A DNA stretch of 64,000 bases from Psettodes erumei (Eukaryota > Chordata > Actinopteri > Pleuronectiformes > Psettodidae), in NCBI GenBank assembly GCA_016785225.1, contig JAFBJZ010000831.1, positions 5,714,001-5,778,000 of the forward strand, written 5' to 3'. Positions within the stretch are counted from its first letter, which is position 1, and each line of letters starts with the position of its first letter. A program made the position numbers and the translations under genes. The notes under the pieces were generated by a model that was not told the origin of the DNA, made no database searches, and saw nothing but the letters and a program-made list of their open reading frames with translations. This document shows positions 1 to 11,655 of this stretch, in pieces.

Positions 1-198
1 GCAGCTACAGCAGCTACAGCAACACAGGACATACGAGCAAGTCTGAACAATTTTCCCTCCCATACTATTATTCATTTAACGACCCTTCATTCTATCATTC
101 TTTTCCTTCCTCCCCAGAGACAACAATGAAAATATTGAGCACACTTTTGCATTGTGAGTATGGACAAAACAGGTTGATGAAGACCCTTACTGGTGCTA
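1..198 (-). other. plekha5: plekha5 3' UTR (start)
   Basis: Sequence following the TAG stop on the minus strand. No AATAAA hexamer is visible on the minus strand here, so the polyadenylation site probably lies left of the window. The low-coordinate end carries a short CAGCTA-type repeat at 1-20. Confidence 0.7.
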
Positions 199-293
199 CT
201 ACACACACATGAAGTGAGACCCATCAGTGAGCTGAGGGGGTGTGTTAGGAGACTGTGGAAGGGGTGGGGACGAGGACGATGACGGGCTTTTCA
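199..293 (-). CDS. plekha5: plekha5 exon 25 (last coding exon, C-terminal tail)
   Basis: The acceptor (TTGCAG) at 294-295 joins two bases to the previous exon's final G to give Val. The 30 further residues run KSPSSSSSPPLPQSP through to DGSHFMCV, then TAG at 199-201. Ser/Pro-rich and then a tail closely matching the human C terminus. The last residues F-M-C-V fit a class II PDZ ligand (hydrophobic at 0 and -2), which is an inference. Confidence 0.95.
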
Positions 294-319
294 CTGCAAC
301 GAAACAGAGCAACGTGATG

Positions 320-350
<31 letters not shown>

Positions 351-3300
351 GCCACATACCCAAAATTAAAAAAATGCATTTTTAGCTGATGACTCAACAG
401 CCAAAATCTACAAACAATCACTGAAAGTCAACAAAATTATTAGAGAAACTAAATTAGACTACAGTGAATAATGACTCAACACATAAACGATGGAAGCAGC
501 TGCAGTTTGACAAACCCCATCTCTGGAGACGTACTGTACCTGCTACCAGCTTGCTGCGTTTGGAGGCCTCAGCTGCCAGCTCATAGGAGATATTAATCAT
601 CTTCTCTTTCTCCTGTACGGTAACCTCCTCTTCGGTCTCCTCCTCTGGGCTCAGAGCCATACTAGGCAGCACATTTTGCATGCTAGGAACAAACATGCAT
701 ACAAAAAAATGACTTCTGAAGTAGTAGACAGTATACAACTTCAATTCTAACTATTCTTGCAGAGTAAACACAATTACATCAGGACAAATAAGCTTTCTCT
801 TTTAAATCAATTCAAGAGGGATGACATTTAGATTTAAATGCCGCAGTTGCTGGGAGATAAGAACAGGGATTTTTTCTGCACATCTAAGGTACCGATCTGC
901 ATGGGAAGAGCAGGCACAGGCACTGAGACACCTCGATTTATGTCCTGCTATAACCTCAAACTTACTCCTCAATTACAGAAAGAATTTCAGGCATGAAATC
1001 TGCTGGGAAATATCAGAGCTCACCTGCACAGATAGCCCTGTCAAATCTATCTAATATCAAAGACCCAAGCAGACCTGTCCTTGCTAATACATAGTGATTA
1101 GTTGTGATATATTATGATGGTGTGTGTACCTGTTTTTGGCTATGAGGGCTTTGATGCGGTCAACTTTCCTCTGCTTATCGGCCTCCTGTTCGGGGCTCAG
1201 TGCCTCGTCAGGGTCTGACTCTACATAACGCTCAGGAATCAGCACTTTGTCAGGCACAGAAAGCTGAAGGAACACAACCGCAGAACAAACACCGTATAAA
1301 GCACATTTCATACCGATGAGCGGAAGACACCGTGTTCTCCAAAAAAACATACATAGAAAAGGATGCAGAAGCTAAGACAACATCGGATGATCACTAACGT
1401 TATCATTGTGATACAGTGCAAGAGTACGGTTCCACATTTTGAATCCCCAGTAGTGTAACATTTTTTAAGTATACGGTTTCAATAATTTCAATAATGTTCT
1501 GCTGCTAAGTATTTCTTGATGATGATGAATGATTTGCCTGTGATAACATCAGCCTCCTCCAGCTGATGAGTAAGAAAGCCGACTGCTGTGCCTAACCTCT
1601 CGGTCCACATTAAAGTGGTCGGCCTGCGAGGCTTCCTTGAGACGAGCGATCTCCTCGGCGGGCGTCTCCTGCTCCCTCACCACCTCCTGCTGCCTGAGAG
1701 AGGCCTCCAGCTCCTGAATGTCAATGCTCATCACCTCATCTCTGCGTCTCATTTGGGACTGGAAAAGACACAGAACAAACAAGGACAAGCTACAGAGAGA
1801 TCCGATCAATACACAGGGTTCCAGGATTTGATTTCAACCTATTCTAAACTTCAGTGCTCCCTTATGTGTCCAAATAATGTCTGCGCGAGTTATCTAGTAC
1901 CTGCATGCTGCGGTTGTCCTTAGTAAAGGAGTGACTGCGAGAGGGTGTGTTCTCCTGGCTGCTCCCCCGGACGCTGAGGCCTTTCTTTTTCTCCCTCAGG
2001 GCGCCCTGTTGGTGGCGTCGGATCCTCTCCAGCTGCTCCTCCACACTCATTCTGGGCCGACCAGTCTCCACAGCGCACAGCTGCTGCTCCACTGCGCTGC
2101 GTGGACGCTCCTGTCAGCCAGAGAGGACAACCACATACATGCAGATTTCATTAAAATGCACTTATCACTGTCAGATAGTCAACACTGGGACACAAATACC
2201 ACCACAGTAAACTCTTGCTGCACAGAGCAACAGTCCGGGTGTGGAGCTAAGTGGCATCATGGTCTGGCTGGGTGAGATCTCAAGACGCAGCGTTTGCAGT
2301 GAATGCTAGGTGTTGTTGAAAACAGTCTTAACTACACCAAGCAGAATAATCACATTTTCTCTGCGCTGCCTGTATGGGAAAAAAACCCTTTTGCTTCTTT
2401 ACAGCAACTTAACAGTCAAGACTGCCATAATAACTGCGCTAATGATGGTGAAATGGCTCTTTAACGCTCACTCACTTAGAACCAAAGTGAGCAAACGCAT
2501 ATGGAAACAACCTGACCGTTTTTGCACTCACGCTACTGCTGGCACACATGGGTGCACTCAGAGAGGCTGGGGGCCTGTTAATGCCTGAGCAGGAGAGGCT
2601 GATGAACATGGCTGATGGTGTGAAGTGAACTGAGGAGAAGCTGTTCACTCTCACGTCTGCCACGCTGGAGGGGGCTGGCACATCTGGACTCAGTCCGGAG
2701 CCCAAGGTTGCCATCTTCCCTGTCCAGATTGGTCAAGAGGCTGGTTTCCAAGGGCCAACCATGAACTCTGCTGGCCCTGTGACACACTCTCTTACAATTA
2801 TATGTGTGCATGTGTGCGCTACTAAGTTCACATAGGTTTGTGTATACTGTATGTCCATCTTCTTTTCCAACACAGACATATACAGCCACACTAAAAACAG
2901 GACACACCCAACAGTGTGGTGCACTAATGACATGGCTACTATATTTAAGTTGATAGTGTTTGAGGCTGGAAAATGTAAAAAAAAACAAAAACCCAAGCAT
3001 GGCATCTATTTTACAACAGCCTGACTTTGAGAGCATGAGTCACACCCTGGCCACGTGATGAGTGGCCTCTTCTGCACATGTTGGCCTTCACAACCAGCAG
3101 CTTAATAACCACAGCAACCAATTAAGAGGGGGCTAAGGGCACTTCAAGGCAAAGTAAATGCTTCGCCACTCACTCTTGACCACAAACATGAGCAGAAAGC
3201 TTTGGTAATCAATATTATTTGTTTCCATAACAAAAAATCTGGTTTGCCACGTGTGGAAAATAAGCACTAGAAAGTGGAGCCCTTTTACAGTTTGCTCCTG

Positions 3301-6300
3301 ATAACTGATGGTAATATCTTGCACTATACAGTGATTGTAAAAGGTTAAAACATACCATGAACAATTAAAAGTTATTATTAGAAGCCAGGTGACCTCCAGG
3401 CCAGGGAGGATTGAAGTCCTGGGACTCACCGTTCTAGGGTCAGGCTTCTTGCTCTTCCTTAATGTAACGTATGAAGCTATGGAGGAAGACTCCGGCACTG
3501 GAGATTTGGTTCTGGGTGGGACAATACCAACGGGATAGGATATCCCTATCAAGACAGAAGAGGTGAGTAAGCTACCTGATTCCACAGCAGAGCATCTGCT
3601 TTAAGAAAACACATTTCATTACAATTCACTGAGGAGTACACATATTAACTGACTTTGCACAGTATTAAAATACATAGACATACTGTACATGTTGTAATAG
3701 AAAAAGCTTAATAGATGATTATCCGTATTGAAGATATAATAGCACATGAGCTTCATCATAAGCTTGTACTTGAGAGCATGAGAATAGTTATTAATCCACC
3801 TACTGGAGTTTTCTCATCAGTTTAGTCAGATGGATGAAATCGTTGTATCTGTGAGACCTTCAAGTCTGATCCTTGAAGTTTAACACCGTACATCAGGTAT
3901 GCTCTACTGATATTACAGTATTTCCAGCAGGGTTTGCAGGCAGCGTCGACCACAGCGCTCGCTACTATTGATTGTGTGACCGTGTGGAACGGGTGTGGGG
4001 CCACAGGGTAATCATTCACCTTCAGAACACCTGGATTATGCTTTGCAAGCTGTTTCACCAAATTTGCTCTTCAGGTAGTACTAATCCATCTTGCCACAGG
4101 GACTCTGTTGTGTCTTTGAGTCCAAATAAAGTTGAGCAAATAGAGCAACAAAGTTATCCGAGCACTGACACGCATTTCACCCTCGTGATAAAAACAGGGC
4201 GCTGTGATGATTTAAAGGTTGTACATTAATGTGTCCATGGTGGCAACTGGAGCCTGAATAATGGTTGACATGAGTTACTTTGTGTTAGACTGAGCTAGCT
4301 TTTTCTTTATGCTTTGTGTCAAAGTGGTGGCACAAAATATTTTGTTAGGGTATGTTTTATTATTTACAGGGCTTTACTAGAGAAATGCCCAGTTAGCAGA
4401 AACTGGCATCATATCATCTGCTCTTGTTCTTCTCTTACGTACCTTTGTTTCCATTGTGTTCTCTATCGGACGGATGTTCAGATCTGTCTTCTCCGTTGGT
4501 CTCATCCACTTCAGCTACTGTGGTGAGCTCTGGTTCGCTCTTATAAAGCCTGTAGTCTGGACCCTGCAGATGAGAAACAACAACAACACAAATTAAACAC
4601 AAATACAGAACAGTGCTGTTTTAGTAATGGAGAGTTTGGCTCCAAACTGAGATAGCCAACACTGGAAATGTGACAAATTCAATGGCAAATGGTCTTTTCC
4701 TATAAAATAATGCTATCACAGACGGGATATTATTAAAACATAGTAACATATACAGCTTGAAGAAAAACTGTACATGTAGTTTGAGTTTGGAACACTGTTC
4801 GACAGCCAAATGAAAAAGTAGGCAGCAAGCAGATATTCAAACTCAGACACGGTTTAATTTGCAACCATAGACAGGACACAAAAGACAACCGGTACTTTTC
4901 AACACACACAAACAGACACACAAAAGGAACGGAGGATGATTCAGTCAAGAAGAGGGAACAAAAGAAAAACACAAGGCTTCATCCAGCTACCTGAAAAAAA
5001 ATGGGGAAAGAATGGCATCAAGTAAATAAAGGGGTATGATCCAACCGAAAACAATCCAAAAGGCATGAGATGTCCATCAAAATGAAAGTGAACGCCATCA
5101 CAGTGAGACCGTGTGATGACACAGCTAAGGGCGGGGTCCAGCATGAGGTCACGGGGTCAACAAGCTTACGCTGTGCGTGCCATTCCTGTGATTGGCCTTC
5201 CTGTCCTCCGGCCTGTGGAGCGATGAGGTGCGCACGCCAGCATGACAGGGCATAGGGGGCACAGTAGGGGGTTGGGCTCGTAGGACTGGGGTAGGGGTGG
5301 CCGTGGGGGTACCGAGTCCTCCTCCTGGGGAATTATACAGGGCATGACAGGACAGGAGGCAAAGGTAACACATGGCGCCACCACGCACATGCTCAGGGCA
5401 ACCGCCATCTGGTAGTGGGTAGCCGTGGTCCAGGGGACGGGCATCCAGCTGATTAGCCAGAGAGAGAGCTTCACATGTCGTTACGCTCAGATACCACCAC
5501 ACATACTGCCAATGGCAGCTTGAGGCCGCAGCTCCAGTCGATCATCTTATACACAACTGCTGGAGCCCTGAATGAATTATATCTGCCAATTAATGGGTCA
5601 ACTGTTTATTATATAAATGGTCAGAAGACTGTGAAAAAAGACATAAAGACATAAAAGGAGAAAGCTCCTCACATTTTTGTTTGAGAAACGATTCACACAG
5701 TTAAATCATCCATCAACATACTTTTCAAATTTATGCTGTCACTGTTCAGTCCTCACCTCGTTTTTGTGCTTACTGAAGTTGTTCTTGGGCCCGTAGAACC
5801 CCATCCCATCAAAAGCATTTCTCTGAGCTTTGTGTTTATTGAGGGCCTCCATCACATCTTGAATCCTCCACAGCTCTTTCTGGATGCAGACGTGCTGCTG
5901 GCTGGGAGGCTCTGTCTGGTTGTACAGAGAAAAATAAAAAGATAAATTAGGCAAACACAGACATTCCCAAATCACCGAACATTACCTGGAGATTAACGGC
6001 TAACTCAAGCTTCTGGGGCTGATGATGTGAGACTGAGGGGATGCAGAAGTGAAAAATGGGAACGTGCAGCAGTGAGATGGCAGATTATGTGTCTGTTGAG
6101 GTGTGCAGACACTGATCTGTTCCAGCTCCTACTGTGTGTGAGAAATATTAGCCTTAGAGAGACGAGAGGAGGGTTATACTTAAGACTGGAGGAAGAAGCG
6201 GTGGAGCAAGAGAAACGGACACGTAATTATCTCCTCCTTACTGATGACAGGTTTTTCTGTGTGTGAAAGGTACTTAGGAAGAGGATGTCCAGACTCCCCG

Positions 6301-9300
6301 CTGGCCCCCTGACTTCTCCACTCTGAATTAGCATTGGCTCTGACTCATGCTCCACAAGGAATAACTGTTCAAGCGGGTTCTCTCTGTCTCTACACCTCAC
6401 CCACGATGAAGGACAAGATAAAAGACAGACTTAATTAAGACCTGCACTATCTTCGCTACAGTCATCAATCACTGCCTATGTTGCTTTCATCCCCCAGTTA
6501 CCTCCCTCCAAACTCAGCTAAGGGCTCTGTGGCACAGAAATATTCTTTACTTTCAAGTCAAAAAAGTGTCTACAAAAAGGATGACTGGGCGTTCGGGGGG
6601 AAATCTGCCTCGTTTTCAGCTTTCTTTGAAGCTCTGCTGTACATGTGCTCCAACCAAAGCCTGACTATTATGCCATGCCAGTGTTAGACAGCAGGAGCGG
6701 TGCAGGATTAAAGTAGTACAGCTTGTGTCGCAAGAATTATCCTACCTGAGGGCTTCCCAGAGCCTCGAGCTGCTCCAGCAGGTTGTTCTTAGCCAGAATC
6801 ACATCTCCTTCCAGCTTGTCGTACTCTCTCCACGACCGCTCCAACTCCTGGTTTGGGAGAGATACACTTTGTGGATGACAACCGTAGTCAAATTTTCATT
6901 TTGCCGGGGCAGAGAATCAGTGTCGATCATGAGCGTGTGCGTGGTATGTGTGCGAATAAATATTGTGTGACTCACGGCAGTGACTCTGGACAGCTCTCTG
7001 CACGTGCTGAGCAGGCCGCTCTGCAATAAGTCTCTCTGCTGGATGACGCTCTGCATGGCTGCTGGGTTATCAGAGCCCATCTCGATCTCCTGACTGGCTG
7101 ACAGCAGCGCGGTCTCCAGGGTGTGCTGGGGAGGCACATCATATCAAATACACACGCAGCGTGATTATGCAATTTGTCACCACGACCTTTCAGATCAGCT
7201 AACTTTAGCAAAGGCTATATTCTCAAACTTTTCTGGCCCACGACTGATTGTTTTCAGCTCCCATTTGTCTTGCAAGATATTAGATAAAAAAAAAGTTATT
7301 TTCTTTATTAGTATAACTGTGTTAATTGTGTATTGTATTGTTCTTTGTGATTTTCAAGTTATGAAAATGCCAAAAATAATGGCTACCTCTGCCCATCAGT
7401 CCTTCCATTAGAAAATTACTATTAAAAAGTTAAAAATAGTTTGCAACTGCTTATTTTGTTTTGTCAATAGTTCAAAATCTCAGATCGTTCATCTCCCGCA
7501 ATTTCATGTTCATTTTCTCATCCTTAGTTTTGTATATATAAACATACCTCAAGCTATTCTTATAATGTGAACAGTGTAATCTTTTCAGTTTATTCTTTTT
7601 CCACTTGGCACTTAAGCTGTGTTTAGTGTGTGAATGTAATGATGACAGATGTGCCATGTTTACTCACCTTCTCACTGTACAGCTGCTCAAGTTTGACCTC
7701 CTGTGTCCTCACCACTTTATCCTGCTCACACAACCTGCTAAGTTTGTTCTGAAGAGAAAACAAAAAAAAAAAGGGGTCGTGACCCTCTACAGACAGCTGG
7801 AGGATCAGGTGACGTGAGAAGTGCAACACTTACATCGATGTCCACCTCTCCTGGCATACATGTGTAGGCGTGTTCTCTGTAGTCGTCTGGACTCAACTGT
7901 GGAGGAAGATAGAACTTTAGACAAAAGACACCAGACGTGCATATGCACAGAATCTGGAGATCTAATGCAGTGTCATGACCAGTCTCTCTCACTGAGCCGC
8001 GGCATTAGGCCTCGAGCAGAAAGTCACATTTCGCTGAATCAGACAATCTAAGTGAGCAAACTAACAATGGGAGAGCGGCCACTCGAAACAATCTCTCCTC
8101 TGCAATTCTGATGCCTCATGTTACATCAGTTGCAGTTGTTTTCTTCCATCAGCACAACACAGTGGCTTTGTTGGAAATGCGAGGGGAAAACATGTAAAAC
8201 AATCTTCCGTACTAAACTACTACTTTTAGAGCTGCATCCACATGCGCTCGTCAGCTATTGGGTCAGAGGACTCTGCCTGTCTCATAGCTGTGGTCAACTG
8301 AGTGTGAGCGGCAGTAAGTCAAAGTGCAATGTCACTTAAAGATTCTCTCAGAATAACAAACTAACCACAGATTTCCTCAGGTTAGGGCTCCCAGACAGAA
8401 GCTCATAATGCCTGAAACTATTAATTTACTTAATTAATTTACAGTTACTTTAATCCAGGCTATAAATACAGTCAGTATGAGTGTACATTAAAATACAGTT
8501 TCAGCACATTGCTAATACAAGACTATACTGCAGTAAACACATTTAGACTTCTAATACAACTACATGAATGTAGTATAAAACCAAGACAAGAAAAGGAGCA
8601 TCCTTCCTTTCTCTTGCATTAATGTCACCCATTGTCTTATTTAATTAAAAACAAATGCACAGCTAAAAACAAAGGAAATAATTTCAACTGCACTGGATCC
8701 CAATGTTTTCAAGTAATGCGTTCATCATATAATGTGTCTTCAGCCGCTCTTCTAAATCTAAAACAACACACCAGTGCAGACCAGAAATATTAGGACAGTG
8801 ACATATTTCTGTGTTGTTTTGTGTGTTTTCACATTGGATTTGAAATTAAAGACTGACTATAAGATCACAGCACTGAACCTCTGAATTAATTTCCATGCTC
8901 GACGAATTGAATAAGTAGCACTTATTTGAATTAACCACTCATCACCTCAGTCGACGGCAGCCGGTCTACAGCCTAAACATCAGCAGACACTTGATATTTT
9001 CCTCTGTGAAACACAGGATCATATCATAAATGAGCTCATGTATATCTTTGCCCCTAGAAAACATTTTGGTTCATTACCCTGTGCTTTAAGAAAAAAAAAA
9101 TTACACCAGATTTGGCATTTAAAACTTTCATGACCAAATTATTTAATTTCAAATCGAACTTGCTGGACTACAGAGTCAAAACAACAAAACGTGACTCACT
9201 GTCAGAACACTGTGTATCAACCCCTCACACTCACACCTGCACTCCTTCGCTCACATTTTCCTGAAACACCTTTTCCCCAGTTGAACCACACGGCACAGTT

Positions 9301-11600
9301 AAAGCGGGTGGGATCTAATAAGAACCACACGGCATTCCACACAGAACATGCAGACACTTCCACAGCTCACAGAGCGTCACTGTGGTGTTGTGTGGCGGTG
9401 TGGACTACGCGTGACGTAGGGAGGAGGAGGAGGAGGAGGAAGACAGACTTCTGGCGGCCGAACAGGTGGGAATGCAGCTGTTGCCGAGCTGGTATGCCAA
9501 TGAATGGGTGATGGGGTGAGGGTGGGTGGGAGCGGTCTTCAGCGGCACTTTTACGCCTCAGCAGGCGGTCACAAAAGTGGCAAAGTGATGTGATAGCATC
9601 ACACAGAGTGGCCCTCGTTATACTTTCCATCAGTGGAATGACAAGGGGGGGGGGGGGGTGAAAGGAAGAGAGACTTTACCTAGAAAACATGTGTCTTGAT
9701 CTCCATCCATGCCTCGCCTGGCCATGTTAGCCATGTACACAGTCTATTCAATGGTGGATGTGTCCAGTCTTTAATTATAAACTAACAGTGTTTGACTGAC
9801 TGGAAAAATTAGTTAGCTAAAAAAAAAAAGGAGACCCAGAATGGACTGGAAACAGGATACTTAGATATCGAATAATAACAATGCATCTTAAGTGCTAAAA
9901 GTGATTATCAGTTAACTTAAATACACCATTGAAGCCATGGCCTTAAAGTAGGCATTTCTTTATTCACAAACCGGTAAGAGTATATGACCTGGACTGACAA
10001 GTGACAATGGCAACGCAGAATTAAGTCACTTTAATTAGAATCCCCCCGGCAAGTCCAGTTGGCTAATGAAAGGGAACACGTTCTACAAAGGGCTACGAAA
10101 AAATCACACACCGGCCTTCACTGTTTAGGGCACCAGACAAAACAAGGTGCGTAAAGACTACAGGCTTTGCTACCTAAATGATCTGGGTGTGACCACGGTT
10201 TTAAATTTTGATTCAGGATAGTCCCAAACCGAGCTGAACTCTTTCTAAACACATGGCAACTTCTCGAGTAAACCGAATCCAGCCCGACAAAACAAACCTG
10301 AGAGGGAGGAGGGGATTCAACCGAACAGTGAAACATACACATCAAACTACTCTTTCACAAGTCATGCGCTGTGTCTGGCATGACTTCTCATAACAAGAGA
10401 AGAACAGTCAAAAGCGATGGATGGGGGGGTGCTGGCATTACATGTACAGGGAGACCGGTCTCAAGATGCCATGGGGACTTGGACACCGAAGGAGGAGCAT
10501 TGCAAAACAGACCAAAGGGACAACAGCGACTGGTGAGGATGAGGCGGAGCAAAGCCTTTGGCTGGCCTTACTTGCTGGTAAAGTTGAGGCCTTGGGGCAG
10601 AGTTCTCAATCAAAGTGTGAGTCATGACGATTAAAGGGTCATTTTCCTTCATCTAGTCCAGTGTGGAGAGGAGCGATATAGCAAGTGTCAGTTCATAGCA
10701 GTTGCTTGACTTCAGAGACAACAGCCACAATGTGGTTACACCTCACTCACGCTCTCTCTCTCATCAGACAGAAACACGTGCATCCACAGCGGACAGGGAT
10801 GGATACAGCAAGCCCTAAGATCAGGAGGATAATGTGCAAAACTCCAAGACACTGACTTATTGGCAGCGGAAAGCTCCAGTTAAACCTTGATGTAAGCCCG
10901 ATCACTTTTAAAGGAAAAATGCATATTTCTCAGTGGTTACACAGATCTGAGGCCAGCTCATTTAAATAGGACAATTTCTCCTCTGGAATTGTTACATAAA
11001 ATGTGCTACTGTGCCTCAGTGTACTAACTGTACTTTTGTAAATACTCTCAAAGCACACTGGAGCAATGAAAACACATATGATTACAGTTACAAATTCCTT
11101 TGCAGGCAATAAACAATACAACATTGATGCATGCTTCTCTATATGCACTTTAGATGGAAGACATTAAACCGGTCTACATCTTCCAAACTATGCAGAATAT
11201 GCAAAAATCCAGTATTTGTTAAGTACAGCCGACAGTGAGTTGAGGGTATGTATTCAAACTAATGAATGAATTAACAGGCCCGTACAGGGGCAGGTGCTGC
11301 AGACTAGCTTAGGATACAAATGCTGGGGTAACGTGACAATGTTCAATGCTATCTAGATATTTTCACTTATATTATTAATCATATTAACAAAGCATTAAAT
11401 GAGCTCAGTTGATAACAGGGGGAGACAGGGCCATGCATTCATGCATTACCCCACCTGATTGTCCAAAAACATGAGGTTCCTTTGGAGGTGATGGGAGAGA
11501 ATGTCATTCTAGCATCAGCAGCAAAAGACGAGAGAAAAGAAAATGCAACAGGAGAGTGAGACAAGAGAAAAGGAAGTTTCCTTTCTTGCACTTGCTCACA

Positions 11601-11655
<55 letters not shown>

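Larger units (their letters stand above)
7897..10571 (-). other. Intron 12 (about 2.7 kb)
   Basis: No exon recognised. It holds a possible dispersed-repeat relic (8776-8900), a GGA tract (9418-9443) in a modest CpG-rich patch, and a G12+ run near 9647. Open frames around 9367-9630 come from the GGA/poly-G composition and resemble no known protein. Confidence 0.7.

Noticed and set aside
9367..9630. 88-codon minus-strand frame with a Leu run
   Set aside because: Leu run is translated from the GGA tract; no signal peptide or family evidence, no plekha5 counterpart.
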